11,536 nt of DNA. Source: Desulfocapsa sp. (GTDB lineage: Bacteria; Desulfobacterota; Desulfobulbia; Desulfobulbales; Desulfocapsaceae). Where the stretch lies: positions 1 to 11,536 of the forward strand of contig JAOZLM010000043.1 of NCBI GenBank assembly GCA_029934815.1. Reading direction: 5' to 3'. Below are positions 1-8,500 of the stretch, in pieces. Position numbers and translations under genes: made by a program. The notes beneath the pieces were generated by a model, which saw only the letters and a program-made list of their open reading frames with translations, was not told where the DNA came from and did no database searches. How positions within the stretch are numbered: the first letter of the stretch is position 1; every line of letters begins with the position of its first letter.

Positions 1-74
1 GTATTGGACGTCCACGGCAGGTGTATGAAGGTGCTGTACAGCGTGAGTTTGTTCCTTTGCATGAACGTGGCTAG
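1..74 (+). CDS. C-terminal end of an unidentified protein (partial)
   Basis: The third plus-strand frame is open from the window edge for 23 codons and stops at TAG (72-74). It reads IGRPRQVYEGAVQREFVPLHERG. The mixed, unbiased residue composition looks like a real protein tail, and the frame converges on the polA stop with 83 nt between them, a normal tail-to-tail layout. I do not recognise the family. A run of 23 open codons can occur by chance, so the call rests on composition and position only. Confidence 0.4.
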   Translation, partial: IGRPRQVYEGAVQREFVPLHERG

Positions 75-157
75 AACCTGATAGGCATTATAACGATCGA
101 CAGATACATAACAGGTTTATTACGGATTGGGATATAGTCTCCAGATGAGCGCCACCG

Positions 158-2827
158 CTATTTGGCCAGACTATTCCCTGTTTCAAAATTTACAACCAGC
201 GGAACATCCAGGGTAAGTGCCTCTTCCATGGCCACTCTCACTACTTCCTTGGTTTTCTCCAATTCGCTCTCTGGCAATTCAAAAACAAGTTCATCATGGA
301 TCTGCAGTAAAAGCCTTGCTGAAAGATTTTCTTTTTTAAGAGATGGTACAACTTTAATCATGGCCAGCTTAATAATATCTGCAGCCGTTCCCTGAATAGG
401 AGTATTGATAGCAGTACGTTCGGCAAACTCCCGCCGTGTTTTATTTTTGATATTTATCTCAGGGAGCATTCGTCTTCGGTTGAGCAGTGTTGTTACGTAT
501 CCGTCCTCTCCCGCTTGCGCCACAATATTTTTCATAAATGTTTGTACACCGCTGTACAAATGGAAATATTTATCGATAAATCGACTGGCTTCTTTGCGAC
601 TGATATTCAATTGATTAGACAGTCCGAATGCGGACATTCCGTATACAATTCCAAAGTTGATGGATTTTGCCACTCGTCTCATTTCTGAAGTGAGCAGCAA
701 TGGAGAAACAGCAAACAATTCGGATGCTGTTCTGGCGTGAATATCTTCGCCATGACGAAAGGCGTGCAGCAGTGCTTCATCTTGTGAATAGTGCGCGAGA
801 ACACGTAGATCAATCTGGGAATAATCTGCTGAAAGAAATACTTTATCTTTGCCGGGAATAAATGCCCCACGAATACGATTTCCCTCTTCGGTGCGAATGG
901 GGATATTCTGCATATTGGGATTACTGGAGGAGAGTCTTCCGGTGGCTGTCACTGTTTGGTTAAAGGAAGTGTGTACCCTGCCACTCTTTGGATTAATCAG
1001 TTTTTTAAGTTTTAGAACGTATGTTGATTGTAGTTTTGCAAGAATGCGATAGCGCATGATTTTGGCAGGAATTTCATGCTTTGTCGCCAGTTTTTCCAGC
1101 ACCTTCATATCGGTTGAATAACCGGTCTTGGTTTTGCGGCCGTGGGGTAACTCCAGTTCTTCAAAAAGCAGGACACCAAGCTGTTTGGGGGAATTCAGAT
1201 TAAATGTGTAACCGGCGAGTCCATGAATCTCTTCCTGCAAGGAATCCAGTTCTGTCTGAAATTCTTCTTCGAGCTGTCCCAATACCTGCTTAGACACACT
1301 GATTCCGGCAATTTCCATCTCGGCCAGAATTGGAATCAGCGGTGTTTCCACATTGCTAAACAATGCGTATTCTTCAAGCTCTTCCAGCTGTTTTTCGTAA
1401 TCCTGCCACAGCACCAGTGCCCCGAAAACGTCTTCACAACTGTACTTGCAGGCATCTTCTATGCTCACATAAGCAAAACAATTCTCTTTTTTGGGATCGT
1501 CAACCACTGCGCTAAAAGGAGTGAGTTCATAACCTCGTTCTAAACACAGTTCATCAAGTTTTAAAGATCTTCGACCGGGCTGTACAAGATAAGCGGCAAT
1601 CATGGAATCGTAGAGTGGCCCCTGCATGGTGAGATCGCAGGATTTCCGCAAAACGGAATAATCATACTTTATATTATGACCAAGCTTTGGCAAAGCATCG
1701 GATTCCAGAAATGGTTTTAACGCATCCAGCACAAGAGACTGTTGTAATTGTCCAGCCTGCAACTCACCGTCTTCCTGAATATGCCCGACAGGTATATACC
1801 AGGCTGACTCCAGATCTGTGCAAAGTGAAATTCCGACCAATGTGGCTTTGGAAACATCGAGGGATGTGGTCTCGGTGTCGATTACCAGTAAAGATGTTTT
1901 TTCCAGTTTTTCCAGTAGATTTTTCAGCGATTCTTCAGTCTGTACTAACTTGAATCCATCAGTTGGAACAGGTTTACTCTCAGTATTTTCTTTCACCATG
2001 GATTTAAAACCAAGGCGTGTAAAAAGATCCTGTAATTTTCCTGTATCACCTTCTTTAAATGCGTAGGCAGCCAGATCGGCAGGAACGTCAGCATCATATT
2101 TTAAACGGATCAGATCCCTTGAAAGATATGCCTCATCTTTGTTTTCAGCAAGCCGCTCTTTCATCTTCGACTTTTTCATTCCGTCAAGAGCCTCGTATAC
2201 ACCCTCAAGGCTCTGATGCTGATTAATAAGTTTTTCAGCAGTCTTGGGGCCAATACCGGGAACGCCGGGAACATTATCAGAGCTGTCTCCCATAAGAGCG
2301 TAACAGTCGAGCAGTTGCGTGGGTTTCACATTATACTTTTCTTCGACAGCGGCGATATCCATGACTTTGTTTTTCATGGGATCCCACATCACAGTTCTTT
2401 CATTTACCAGTTGCAGAAGATCTTTATCCCCTGAGACCACAACCACATTATACCCCTGTTCTTCAAGGAGTTTTGCAGAAGATGCGATGATATCGTCCGC
2501 TTCAATTCCCTGCGTTTCAAAACAGGGAATATTCATGGCATGAACCAGTTCTTTGATATAAGGAATTTGTACCGCCAGATCGTCGGGCATGGGTGGTCGG
2601 TTGGCCTTATAATCAGCATACATTTCGTGACGAAATACTGGACCTCGCATATCAAATGCCACTGCCAGATATTGCGGTTTTTTGTCCTTGAGCATTCGTT
2701 TTAGAATATTCAGGAAACCAAAAACAGCGTGGGTGGGCATGCCTTCACTGTTTGTTAGTGGGGCAACTGCGTGGTAAGCACGGTAGATATAGGCACTTCC
2801 ATCAATGAGATATACTGTTTCGCTCAC
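158..2827 (-). CDS. polA: DNA polymerase I, full length with 5' nuclease, proofreading and polymerase domains
   Basis: Fills gaps during excision repair and removes RNA primers from Okazaki fragments in the cytoplasm. At 889 aa it has the usual full length. The 5' nuclease domain (about 1-280) contains the GDKDLL acidic motif (about 133-138) and the helix-hairpin-helix GVPGIGPKTAEKL (188-200). The 3'-5' exonuclease (about 310-480) keeps DTET (D317, E319), NIKYD (D389) and YSCED (Y462, D466), so proofreading should be active, unlike in many Gram-positive and Thermus PolA proteins. The polymerase domain has motif A DYSQIDLR (D668), motif B RRVAKSINFGIVYG (K721, F725, Y729) and motif C QIHDELVFE (D845, E846). 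These sit a constant 37 residues before the E. coli equivalents. The start is GTG at 2825-2827, preceded by AAGGA six bases upstream. nadA lies upstream on the same strand, 174 nt away. No obvious oddity in the coding sequence. Confidence 0.98.
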   Translation of the reverse strand: MSETVYLIDGSAYIYRAYHAVAPLTNSEGMPTHAVFGFLNILKRMLKDKKPQYLAVAFDMRGPVFRHEMYADYKANRPPMPDDLAVQIPYIKELVHAMNIPCFETQGIEADDIIASSAKLLEEQGYNVVVVSGDKDLLQLVNERTVMWDPMKNKVMDIAAVEEKYNVKPTQLLDCYALMGDSSDNVPGVPGIGPKTAEKLINQHQSLEGVYEALDGMKKSKMKERLAENKDEAYLSRDLIRLKYDADVPADLAAYAFKEGDTGKLQDLFTRLGFKSMVKENTESKPVPTDGFKLVQTEESLKNLLEKLEKTSLLVIDTETTSLDVSKATLVGISLCTDLESAWYIPVGHIQEDGELQAGQLQQSLVLDALKPFLESDALPKLGHNIKYDYSVLRKSCDLTMQGPLYDSMIAAYLVQPGRRSLKLDELCLERGYELTPFSAVVDDPKKENCFAYVSIEDACKYSCEDVFGALVLWQDYEKQLEELEEYALFSNVETPLIPILAEMEIAGISVSKQVLGQLEEEFQTELDSLQEEIHGLAGYTFNLNSPKQLGVLLFEELELPHGRKTKTGYSTDMKVLEKLATKHEIPAKIMRYRILAKLQSTYVLKLKKLINPKSGRVHTSFNQTVTATGRLSSSNPNMQNIPIRTEEGNRIRGAFIPGKDKVFLSADYSQIDLRVLAHYSQDEALLHAFRHGEDIHARTASELFAVSPLLLTSEMRRVAKSINFGIVYGMSAFGLSNQLNISRKEASRFIDKYFHLYSGVQTFMKNIVAQAGEDGYVTTLLNRRRMLPEINIKNKTRREFAERTAINTPIQGTAADIIKLAMIKVVPSLKKENLSARLLLQIHDELVFELPESELEKTKEVVRVAMEEALTLDVPLVVNFETGNSLAK

Positions 2828-2896
2828 GTTTTTTCCTTATGTCCTAGATAGAATCCGAGTATCATCGAAACTCAGTTTTGTTGGATTTACGTTATT

Positions 2897-2975
2897 CCGT
2901 CATTCCGGACTCGATCCGGAATCTCTACGCAACAAGCTGATATTACAAGATTCCGGATCAGGTCCGGAATGACGG
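2897..2975. repeat. Paired inverted repeat, REP/BIME- or MITE-like, between nadA and polA
   Basis: Left arm 2897-2924 begins CCGTCATTCCGGAC; right arm 2948-2975 ends GTCCGGAATGACGG. The arms are 28 nt each, match at all but about two positions as inverted copies, and are separated by a 23 nt loop. Each arm also has its own internal dyad (TCCGGA twice). This arrangement is typical of dispersed extragenic palindromes. No T-run follows the stem on either strand, so it is not a classical rho-independent terminator. In an nadA-polA transcript it would fold into a long hairpin that could protect the nadA mRNA end or separate expression of the two genes. Confidence 0.85.
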
Positions 2976-3001
2976 GAGTAGCGGTTTAACCTCTGTGCAA
3001 A

Positions 3002-4102
3002 TCAAGAAATAGAAAGCATCTGTTCCAATGATTTTGTTGCACTGGCGGCAACTTCTGGAGACACTGTTATTTGATTTTTCACCTTTCCTGCGGCCAGATT
3101 GTCAAGCAGCCAAAGCAAATACACCGGCTGGTTGCAATCCATAGTTGTACATTGGCAATTTGTTGGGGCGAGCAGGTGAATTTCCTTATCAGGATGCTCA
3201 CGAATAAGACGATCCACAAGATTAATTTCTGTTCCGATTGCCCATTTGCTGCCTGGTTTCGACTTGGAGACAGCGGTAATAATTGCCTCTGTTGAACCAT
3301 ACTGATCGGCAATACTCACCACATCCTGCGGACACTCCGGATGCACCATTATATTGATATCCGGTTCTTTTAATTTCCACTGGTGGATATGCTCTGGTAA
3401 AAATCGCATATGCACTTCGCAATACCCATCCCAGAGGATAACTTTTGCCAGTTTTAAGGCGTCAACTGAATGACCACCAAGCAGTTCTCCGCGCCGCCAA
3501 AGCAAAACCTGTTCTTCAGGAACACCCAAAGCTGAAGCTGAATTTCTGCCTAAATGCTCATCGGGAAAGAAGAATACTTTTTCACCCTTATTTAATGCCC
3601 ACTCAAGCACTTTTTCGCCATTGGATGAGGTGCAGACAGAGCCTCCACGATCTCCAACAAAGGCTTTAATGGCAGCAGAGGAATTAACATAGGTTACCGG
3701 CACCATATCCGTTTCATTTTCCATGATACCAACAGACAGCAGTTCTTTATAGGCCTGCTCAACCGCTCCGGTAGTTGCCATATCCGCCATGGGACAACCG
3801 GCATGGAGGTGGGGAAGCAATACTTTCTGGTGATCTGCTGCCAGGATATCTGCAGCCTCTGCCATAAAATGAACTCCGCAGAAAATCAGAAATTCACGAT
3901 CTGATACTTTCGCTGCTTCACGGGAGAGTTTTAAGGAATCACCAGTAAGATCTGCGAACTGAAAAAGATCCTGCTGTTGATAGTGGTGACAGAGAATCAG
4001 CAGATTATCGGCAAGTTCTGCTTTCCGTTTACCGATTCTATCCAGTATTTTTTCACGGCTAAGGCTGTAGTATTCAGCCCCCAGATTTTGTTGTTTTTCC
4101 AT
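3002..4102 (-). CDS. nadA: Quinolinate synthase A (4Fe-4S dehydratase)
   Basis: Condenses iminoaspartate with dihydroxyacetone phosphate to form quinolinate in de novo NAD synthesis. The 366 aa length matches the longer B. subtilis-type NadA. Family signatures are present: CHHYQQQD (38-45) near the N-terminus, GCPMADM (C103), TYVNSSAAIKA (137-147), VCTSSN (156-161), DGYCEVH (C228), VHPEC (253-257), IGTEINLV (289-296) and CQCTTM (316-321). By comparison with known NadA structures, C103, C228 and C318 (or C316) are the likely cluster ligands, and H254/E256 belong to the substrate site. The ATG at 4100-4102 has AAGGAG seven bases upstream. The usual partner nadB (L-aspartate oxidase) and nadC are not in this window, so iminoaspartate must be supplied from elsewhere, either by L-aspartate oxidase or by an aspartate dehydrogenase. 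Confidence 0.97.
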   Translation of the reverse strand: MEKQQNLGAEYYSLSREKILDRIGKRKAELADNLLILCHHYQQQDLFQFADLTGDSLKLSREAAKVSDREFLIFCGVHFMAEAADILAADHQKVLLPHLHAGCPMADMATTGAVEQAYKELLSVGIMENETDMVPVTYVNSSAAIKAFVGDRGGSVCTSSNGEKVLEWALNKGEKVFFFPDEHLGRNSASALGVPEEQVLLWRRGELLGGHSVDALKLAKVILWDGYCEVHMRFLPEHIHQWKLKEPDINIMVHPECPQDVVSIADQYGSTEAIITAVSKSKPGSKWAIGTEINLVDRLIREHPDKEIHLLAPTNCQCTTMDCNQPVYLLWLLDNLAAGKVKNQITVSPEVAASATKSLEQMLSIS

Positions 4103-4165
4103 TTCAAACTCCTTCAGTGGTACATCGTAAAAAACCAGTTACATACGAACGATCATGAGACTGAA

Positions 4166-4194
4166 CTTGTACCATTGGTCGCCAATTATGGCAA
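4166..4194 (-). promoter_or_regulatory. Candidate nadA promoter with a palindrome in the spacer
   Basis: On the minus strand TTGCCA (4189-4194) is followed after 17 nt by TACAAG (4166-4171), 63 nt upstream of the nadA ATG. The -35 matches consensus at 5 of 6 positions and the -10 at only 4 of 6. The spacer carries ATTGGCGACCAAT (4174-4186), a 5-3-5 dyad that could be an operator. This is a motif reading only; no regulator is known from the window. Confidence 0.4.
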
Positions 4195-4215
4195 CATTAC
4201 GATGTGAAAGGAATA

Positions 4216-4260
4216 CCTGATTACCCCTAATGCGGTAGCTAAGCTTCAGTGGTAATTAGG
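4216..4260 (-). other. Hairpin between jetD and nadA
   Basis: CCTAATTACC (minus strand, 4260-4251) pairs with GGTAATCAGG (4225-4216) at 9 of 10 positions around a 25 nt loop. A shorter alternative stem (CCTAAT/ATTAGG, 4260-4255 with 4231-4226) shares its left arm. It begins about 100 nt after the jetD stop. No U-run follows, so an intrinsic terminator is not supported; it could be an mRNA 3' structure that limits readthrough from jetD into nadA. Confidence 0.4.
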
Positions 4261-4361
4261 ATAAGAATTGTAGAAACACGGCCGTTGGAAACCAGACCTG
4301 AAATCTGCAACTGCGGAGTAGCCAAAATAACGTCGCCTTTTTCATCTGCTCCAGAAATTCG

Positions 4362-5561
4362 TTACCAGCTTTCCTGTTCCAACCATCCGTTTTCCAAGGT
4401 AAACAGCAGTTCATCTGGAAAAGGAAAATCCGGTTGAGTCATTAAAATACTTAAGGCAGCATCTTTTTGCTGTTGGCTGAGTGGCAGTAATTTTTTCCTG
4501 CGTTGTTGCAGATTCGACAGATCACAGCGGTAAAGTTGCAGGGGATGCAATTCATGCATAATTGTAGCAATACGCAAACCGGACGGGTCGCTATCACCCC
4601 AATGATAACAATTGGCTGCAAGAGGTGCGAGCAGTTGATAGAGTTTTTGCACCGCACTGGACGGAAACCCGCTGGTAAACAACAGGCATCTGTTTTTGTT
4701 TTGCTGCATCAGGCCGCTGAACGGAGCCTCATTTTCGCAACAAATCAGATCCGGCACACTGGAATCCTGGCCATGCAGATATATTTTGTCGATATCCTGT
4801 AGAGTTGACCATCCGACAGTCGCCGCTTCCCCCTGCCGGTACAGTTGATAAATCCAATCAAACGTTTTTCCATTCTTTTCGTAGATTACCGGGCCGTACA
4901 AAACGGCGTTTACCGTTAAACGATCATGGAGGATACGATGTATTGCCAGCAAATCTGTTTCATCAAGCAATTCTGATTCCGGTTCAAACAGCCTTAGCCA
5001 TCTGACAAGCAATGTTCGTAATTCTCCCTGCCGGAGTGCTTTGGAATCCTGATAAAACCGAGCGCCAAGATCGGAAACCGTAATTGGCGAATGGTTGTGC
5101 ATGAGAAAAGAGATAATCTCAGCCATAATAAAACATTTACTTTTTCCTTTCTTTTCATTATTTCCCGAAAGTAGGCTGCGGATTGAGCTGCCATCTTCCT
5201 GCAAAACAGTAAAAAGTGTGTCCAGATCAGGATAAGCCAGCAGCAAGCTGGCAAGGATTCGTTTTGTGGCTTCCCCACTTGTTTTGTTACTGTTTTCCGG
5301 TTGCGGTTGGAGCGAGTATCCAAGGCTGTCTCCAATCTTTTTCAGCCACTGCACTTCAGAACCGTTTTGAAGAAGAACATTAAAAAGAAGGCGAACCTCC
5401 TCTCTGCTGTTTACACGTAAAGGGGCCAGACCAAAGAAATTGGCAAGCGATGCCATCTGCTCCCGGTCAAGGTTTTCTCCAAGTTTCATGGTACCGCTTA
5501 AACTCGTTTTCAGTGAGTAGCGACGTGCGATTTTAGAAAGCACTTCATGCAGGAATTCCAT
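4362..5561 (-). CDS. jetD: JetD-like TOPRIM nuclease of a Wadjet-type system
   Basis: The likely nuclease subunit, which in studied Wadjet systems cuts circular DNA held by the JetABC motor. The 399 aa length fits JetD. An N-terminal region (about 1-210), probably helical/winged-helix and used for docking, precedes a C-terminal TOPRIM fold related to Spo11/topoisomerase VI. There, CCENEAPF (274-281) provides the acidic E276 and HWGDSDPSGLRIA (320-332) provides the DxD pair D323/D325, both needed for metal binding. The protein ends in LEQESW; an LEQE tail is also seen in DUF2220-type JetD proteins. The ATG at 5559-5561 overlaps the jetC stop by one base (TAATG), with AAGGAA upstream, so translation is probably coupled. 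I see no break or lost catalytic residue. The family call comes from motifs plus context; the N-terminal half alone is not recognisable. Confidence 0.87.
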   Translation of the reverse strand: MEFLHEVLSKIARRYSLKTSLSGTMKLGENLDREQMASLANFFGLAPLRVNSREEVRLLFNVLLQNGSEVQWLKKIGDSLGYSLQPQPENSNKTSGEATKRILASLLLAYPDLDTLFTVLQEDGSSIRSLLSGNNEKKGKSKCFIMAEIISFLMHNHSPITVSDLGARFYQDSKALRQGELRTLLVRWLRLFEPESELLDETDLLAIHRILHDRLTVNAVLYGPVIYEKNGKTFDWIYQLYRQGEAATVGWSTLQDIDKIYLHGQDSSVPDLICCENEAPFSGLMQQNKNRCLLFTSGFPSSAVQKLYQLLAPLAANCYHWGDSDPSGLRIATIMHELHPLQLYRCDLSNLQQRRKKLLPLSQQQKDAALSILMTQPDFPFPDELLFTLENGWLEQESW

Positions 5562-8500
5562 TAGAGTTCCTTATCAAACAATACAGGTTTTTCCGGGGAA
5601 TCCTGTGTGAAAACCCCCATTTGCTGATTGGCGGGATTCTGCCAATGAAAGGGATAGAGGTGAACATTAAAATCTTTATCTTTTTTTACCAGAAGCGTGG
5701 TGGAATGTTCCACTTCCCGCCGAACGCCATCCTGATCCGGTGAAGCAATAAAGAGTTGCAGGTCAAGATCTGTTGCAAAACCAAGCAGCTGATCCCTACG
5801 CCCGGCATCAATCCCGTAGAATGCTTCATCAAAAAGAAGGGCATGCAGACGTATTTTTTTGCGCTGATACAGAAAATGAGCAATGGTGAGAATCAGCAGG
5901 TAATTGGGTACAGCCTGTTCCCCGCCGGAACCAATACTTTTGGTCCGCCTGTCCATAACCACACCTTTGTCGCCAATGGTGGAAACCTGCAACTCATATT
6001 GGTACCAGTTGCGATAATCAAGTTCTTCCGGGATACTACCCGCTTCTGTGGAAATAATCCCGGCACGGTTATCGGCAAAAAAAGCTTCCAGTTCTTTTTC
6101 AGCAAGGGGATCAAAGGAACTGATCTTTTTAATGATGCTAATGAGCCGCTTATACTGACTCAATGGACGCAGACGGAAGCGATAGTGCTGCCCGCCAAAG
6201 GAACGTTGGTCAAGGCGCATATTAATACGCCGAATCATTTGATCCAGCTCACCCACATGCTCCCGCAGGTAATCAAGCAGATCAGTCATAATAATCTGTT
6301 TGAACAGTTTTCTGGTACGATCATTAATTACTTCTTTCTGGTCTGTCAGGACGATTGCCTGCTGCTCAATAATGGATGCCAGATTCTGCTGACGAAAATC
6401 CCGCAGTTCATTTTCATTCTCTTCGTAATGGAAACGAAAACCGCCCCCGAATTCGGGATTGTTCACCTGTGACCTGATGTGGATTGCACCGGTACGGGCA
6501 GCGACATCGCTATTGCTGCGTTCTTTTTCTATTGCTTCGCCGCTTTTGAATTGCTGCCCCTTTTTACTCTTTAATACGTAGTGAGCAATATCTTCCACAT
6601 CAGGAAGGATTTTACGCAGTTTTGTTTCCGTTTCCTCCTTTTGCTGTTCTGATTCAGCCAGTTGAACAGCAAGTTTCTCCACCCTTAGCTGCAGACCTTC
6701 AAGTTCTCGCCCATCCCCTCCAATCTTTTCCGTCAGCTCACGTATTTTTCTCTGATTGGCAATTTTCCTGTTCTTCAATGTGCTCATACGTCTTTCCAGG
6801 TTGGCAAGACCTTCCCCGGCAATACGTCTACTCAGCTCTTTTTGACGCAGTCTCAGGCTTTCCAGCGTCTGCTTGTGTGAGTCTGCTATCTTCTGCTGTG
6901 CAATTATACGTTCCTGTTGAAACGTTAGTTGCTGAGTGAGTTCCTCTAATTTATAGGAACCCTCCCGGAGTTTGCTTATATTTTCCTGAAGGAACAGTTT
7001 AAAGGTATTCAGTGTATCTTGTTGTTGCTTGGCAGTTTTGATACTTCCGGAAATTTCCCGTTTATCCCGCCCCAGGCTTTTTAACATATTTTTAATACTG
7101 CGAATCTCAGCTGCAAGTGCCTTTTTTCTGCTTTCTCCACCAATTAACCTGGCGGGAAGACCTAACAGTGCACGTTCATGGCTCCGAAAAGCCAGGAATG
7201 GCTTGCCGTCAACCAGTCTAATCTGAGGTTGCAGGCCATCACTTTCCATTTCCGTTGCCAGACAGCGAAGACATTCGGGGTCTGAGTTTTGAACATCAAA
7301 TACGGGACGCATCCAGTCAGGAATATTTCCCGATATCCGTTTTTCACAGCTGATGCGTATGCCTGCATGATGAACAGCAATTTTTTCGGCCTGTTCATAT
7401 TCACTGTCCCGGAAAAAGAGTGTGGCAAGAATATCCTCGCCGATACACTCCTCAATATACTCCTGCACCTTTCGCTTTATGGTTGGCAGCCATTCCAATC
7501 CGAGATACAGCGGTCTTGGGCTGAGAATGTTTTGCTGCATGGTGCGCAGACACTCCTGATAGGGCGGCAGATCAGGATATATTTCACTCTGTTTCTCACG
7601 TTCGGCAAGGCTCTTTTCCTGCCTAGCAATCTCATCCTCCAGGTTTTGCTCCCTGTCGGTCAATCGTGCAAGCTCCTGATGGCAGGACTCAAGATGCTTG
7701 TCACTCTCCAGAATATATTCCTGAATATCGATGCCTGAAAAAAGAGAATATTCTTTGTCTCTATTAAACTGATCCAGTACATTTTGCAGCGTACTGAGTG
7801 AAAAAGGAAGGCTGGTTGCCTGCCGGGCAAGTTCCGGAATAAAAAGAGCAAGTTTTTTCAGAAAAATCTTTTGCTGATCCGCAGATAATTTTTCATAGTG
7901 CCGCAAACCACTGCGCTCTTTCTTCAATGTCTCCTTAGCCTGATTAAGGGCAATCTTTTCCGCAGTAATATCCAGCTGAATTCTCTTCTCCTGACTAACC
8001 AGCCCACCAGTATCTTTAGCCTTGAGGATATCCAGCCGCTCTTCAAAATCCCTGTCGATGCGTTCAAAAGAGACAAGTTTTGATTTATCCTGAAGGAGTT
8101 GTTCTTTGCCTTTTTGTATCTCCTGCTGAATGGATTTCTGCTCTATTGTAATTCTGTTAATAACAAAACGGCACAGGAGCCAGTCATAGCGCTGCATTGC
8201 CTCACGCTGCTCTGCAATGTCACTTACAATAACCTGGAGTTCATGCAGCCAGGAAAGTTTACGATCCAGATCATCGAGAATTGTTTGAGATTCATCCAGT
8301 GTTCGCAGAGCCTCAACAATCTGAACAAATATAGCTGTTTGCGGTTCCGGCAGCAGACGTTTAAAAAGAGCATGATAATCAGCAGCTCCTGCTGAAATTT
8401 CACGATACGCTTTTCCCATGGCAAGAAAACGGCAAATATCGTGATAACTTTCTTCACCGCCAAAGAGCCTGCCTGCAATATCCTGTCTGTAATTTTTTCT

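Noticed and set aside
75..117. Inverted repeat AACCTG / CAGGTT after the plus-strand gene tail as a terminator
   Set aside because: Only 6 bp with a 31 nt loop and no T-run; too weak to call.
2828..2896. A polA promoter just upstream of the GTG start
   Set aside because: No hexamer pair with acceptable match and spacing could be found; polA may be read through from nadA.
5756..6472. 238-codon plus-strand open frame opposite jetC
   Set aside because: Lies wholly antisense to the C-terminal head of jetC, which has intact signature and Walker B motifs; no ribosome site or recognisable domain.
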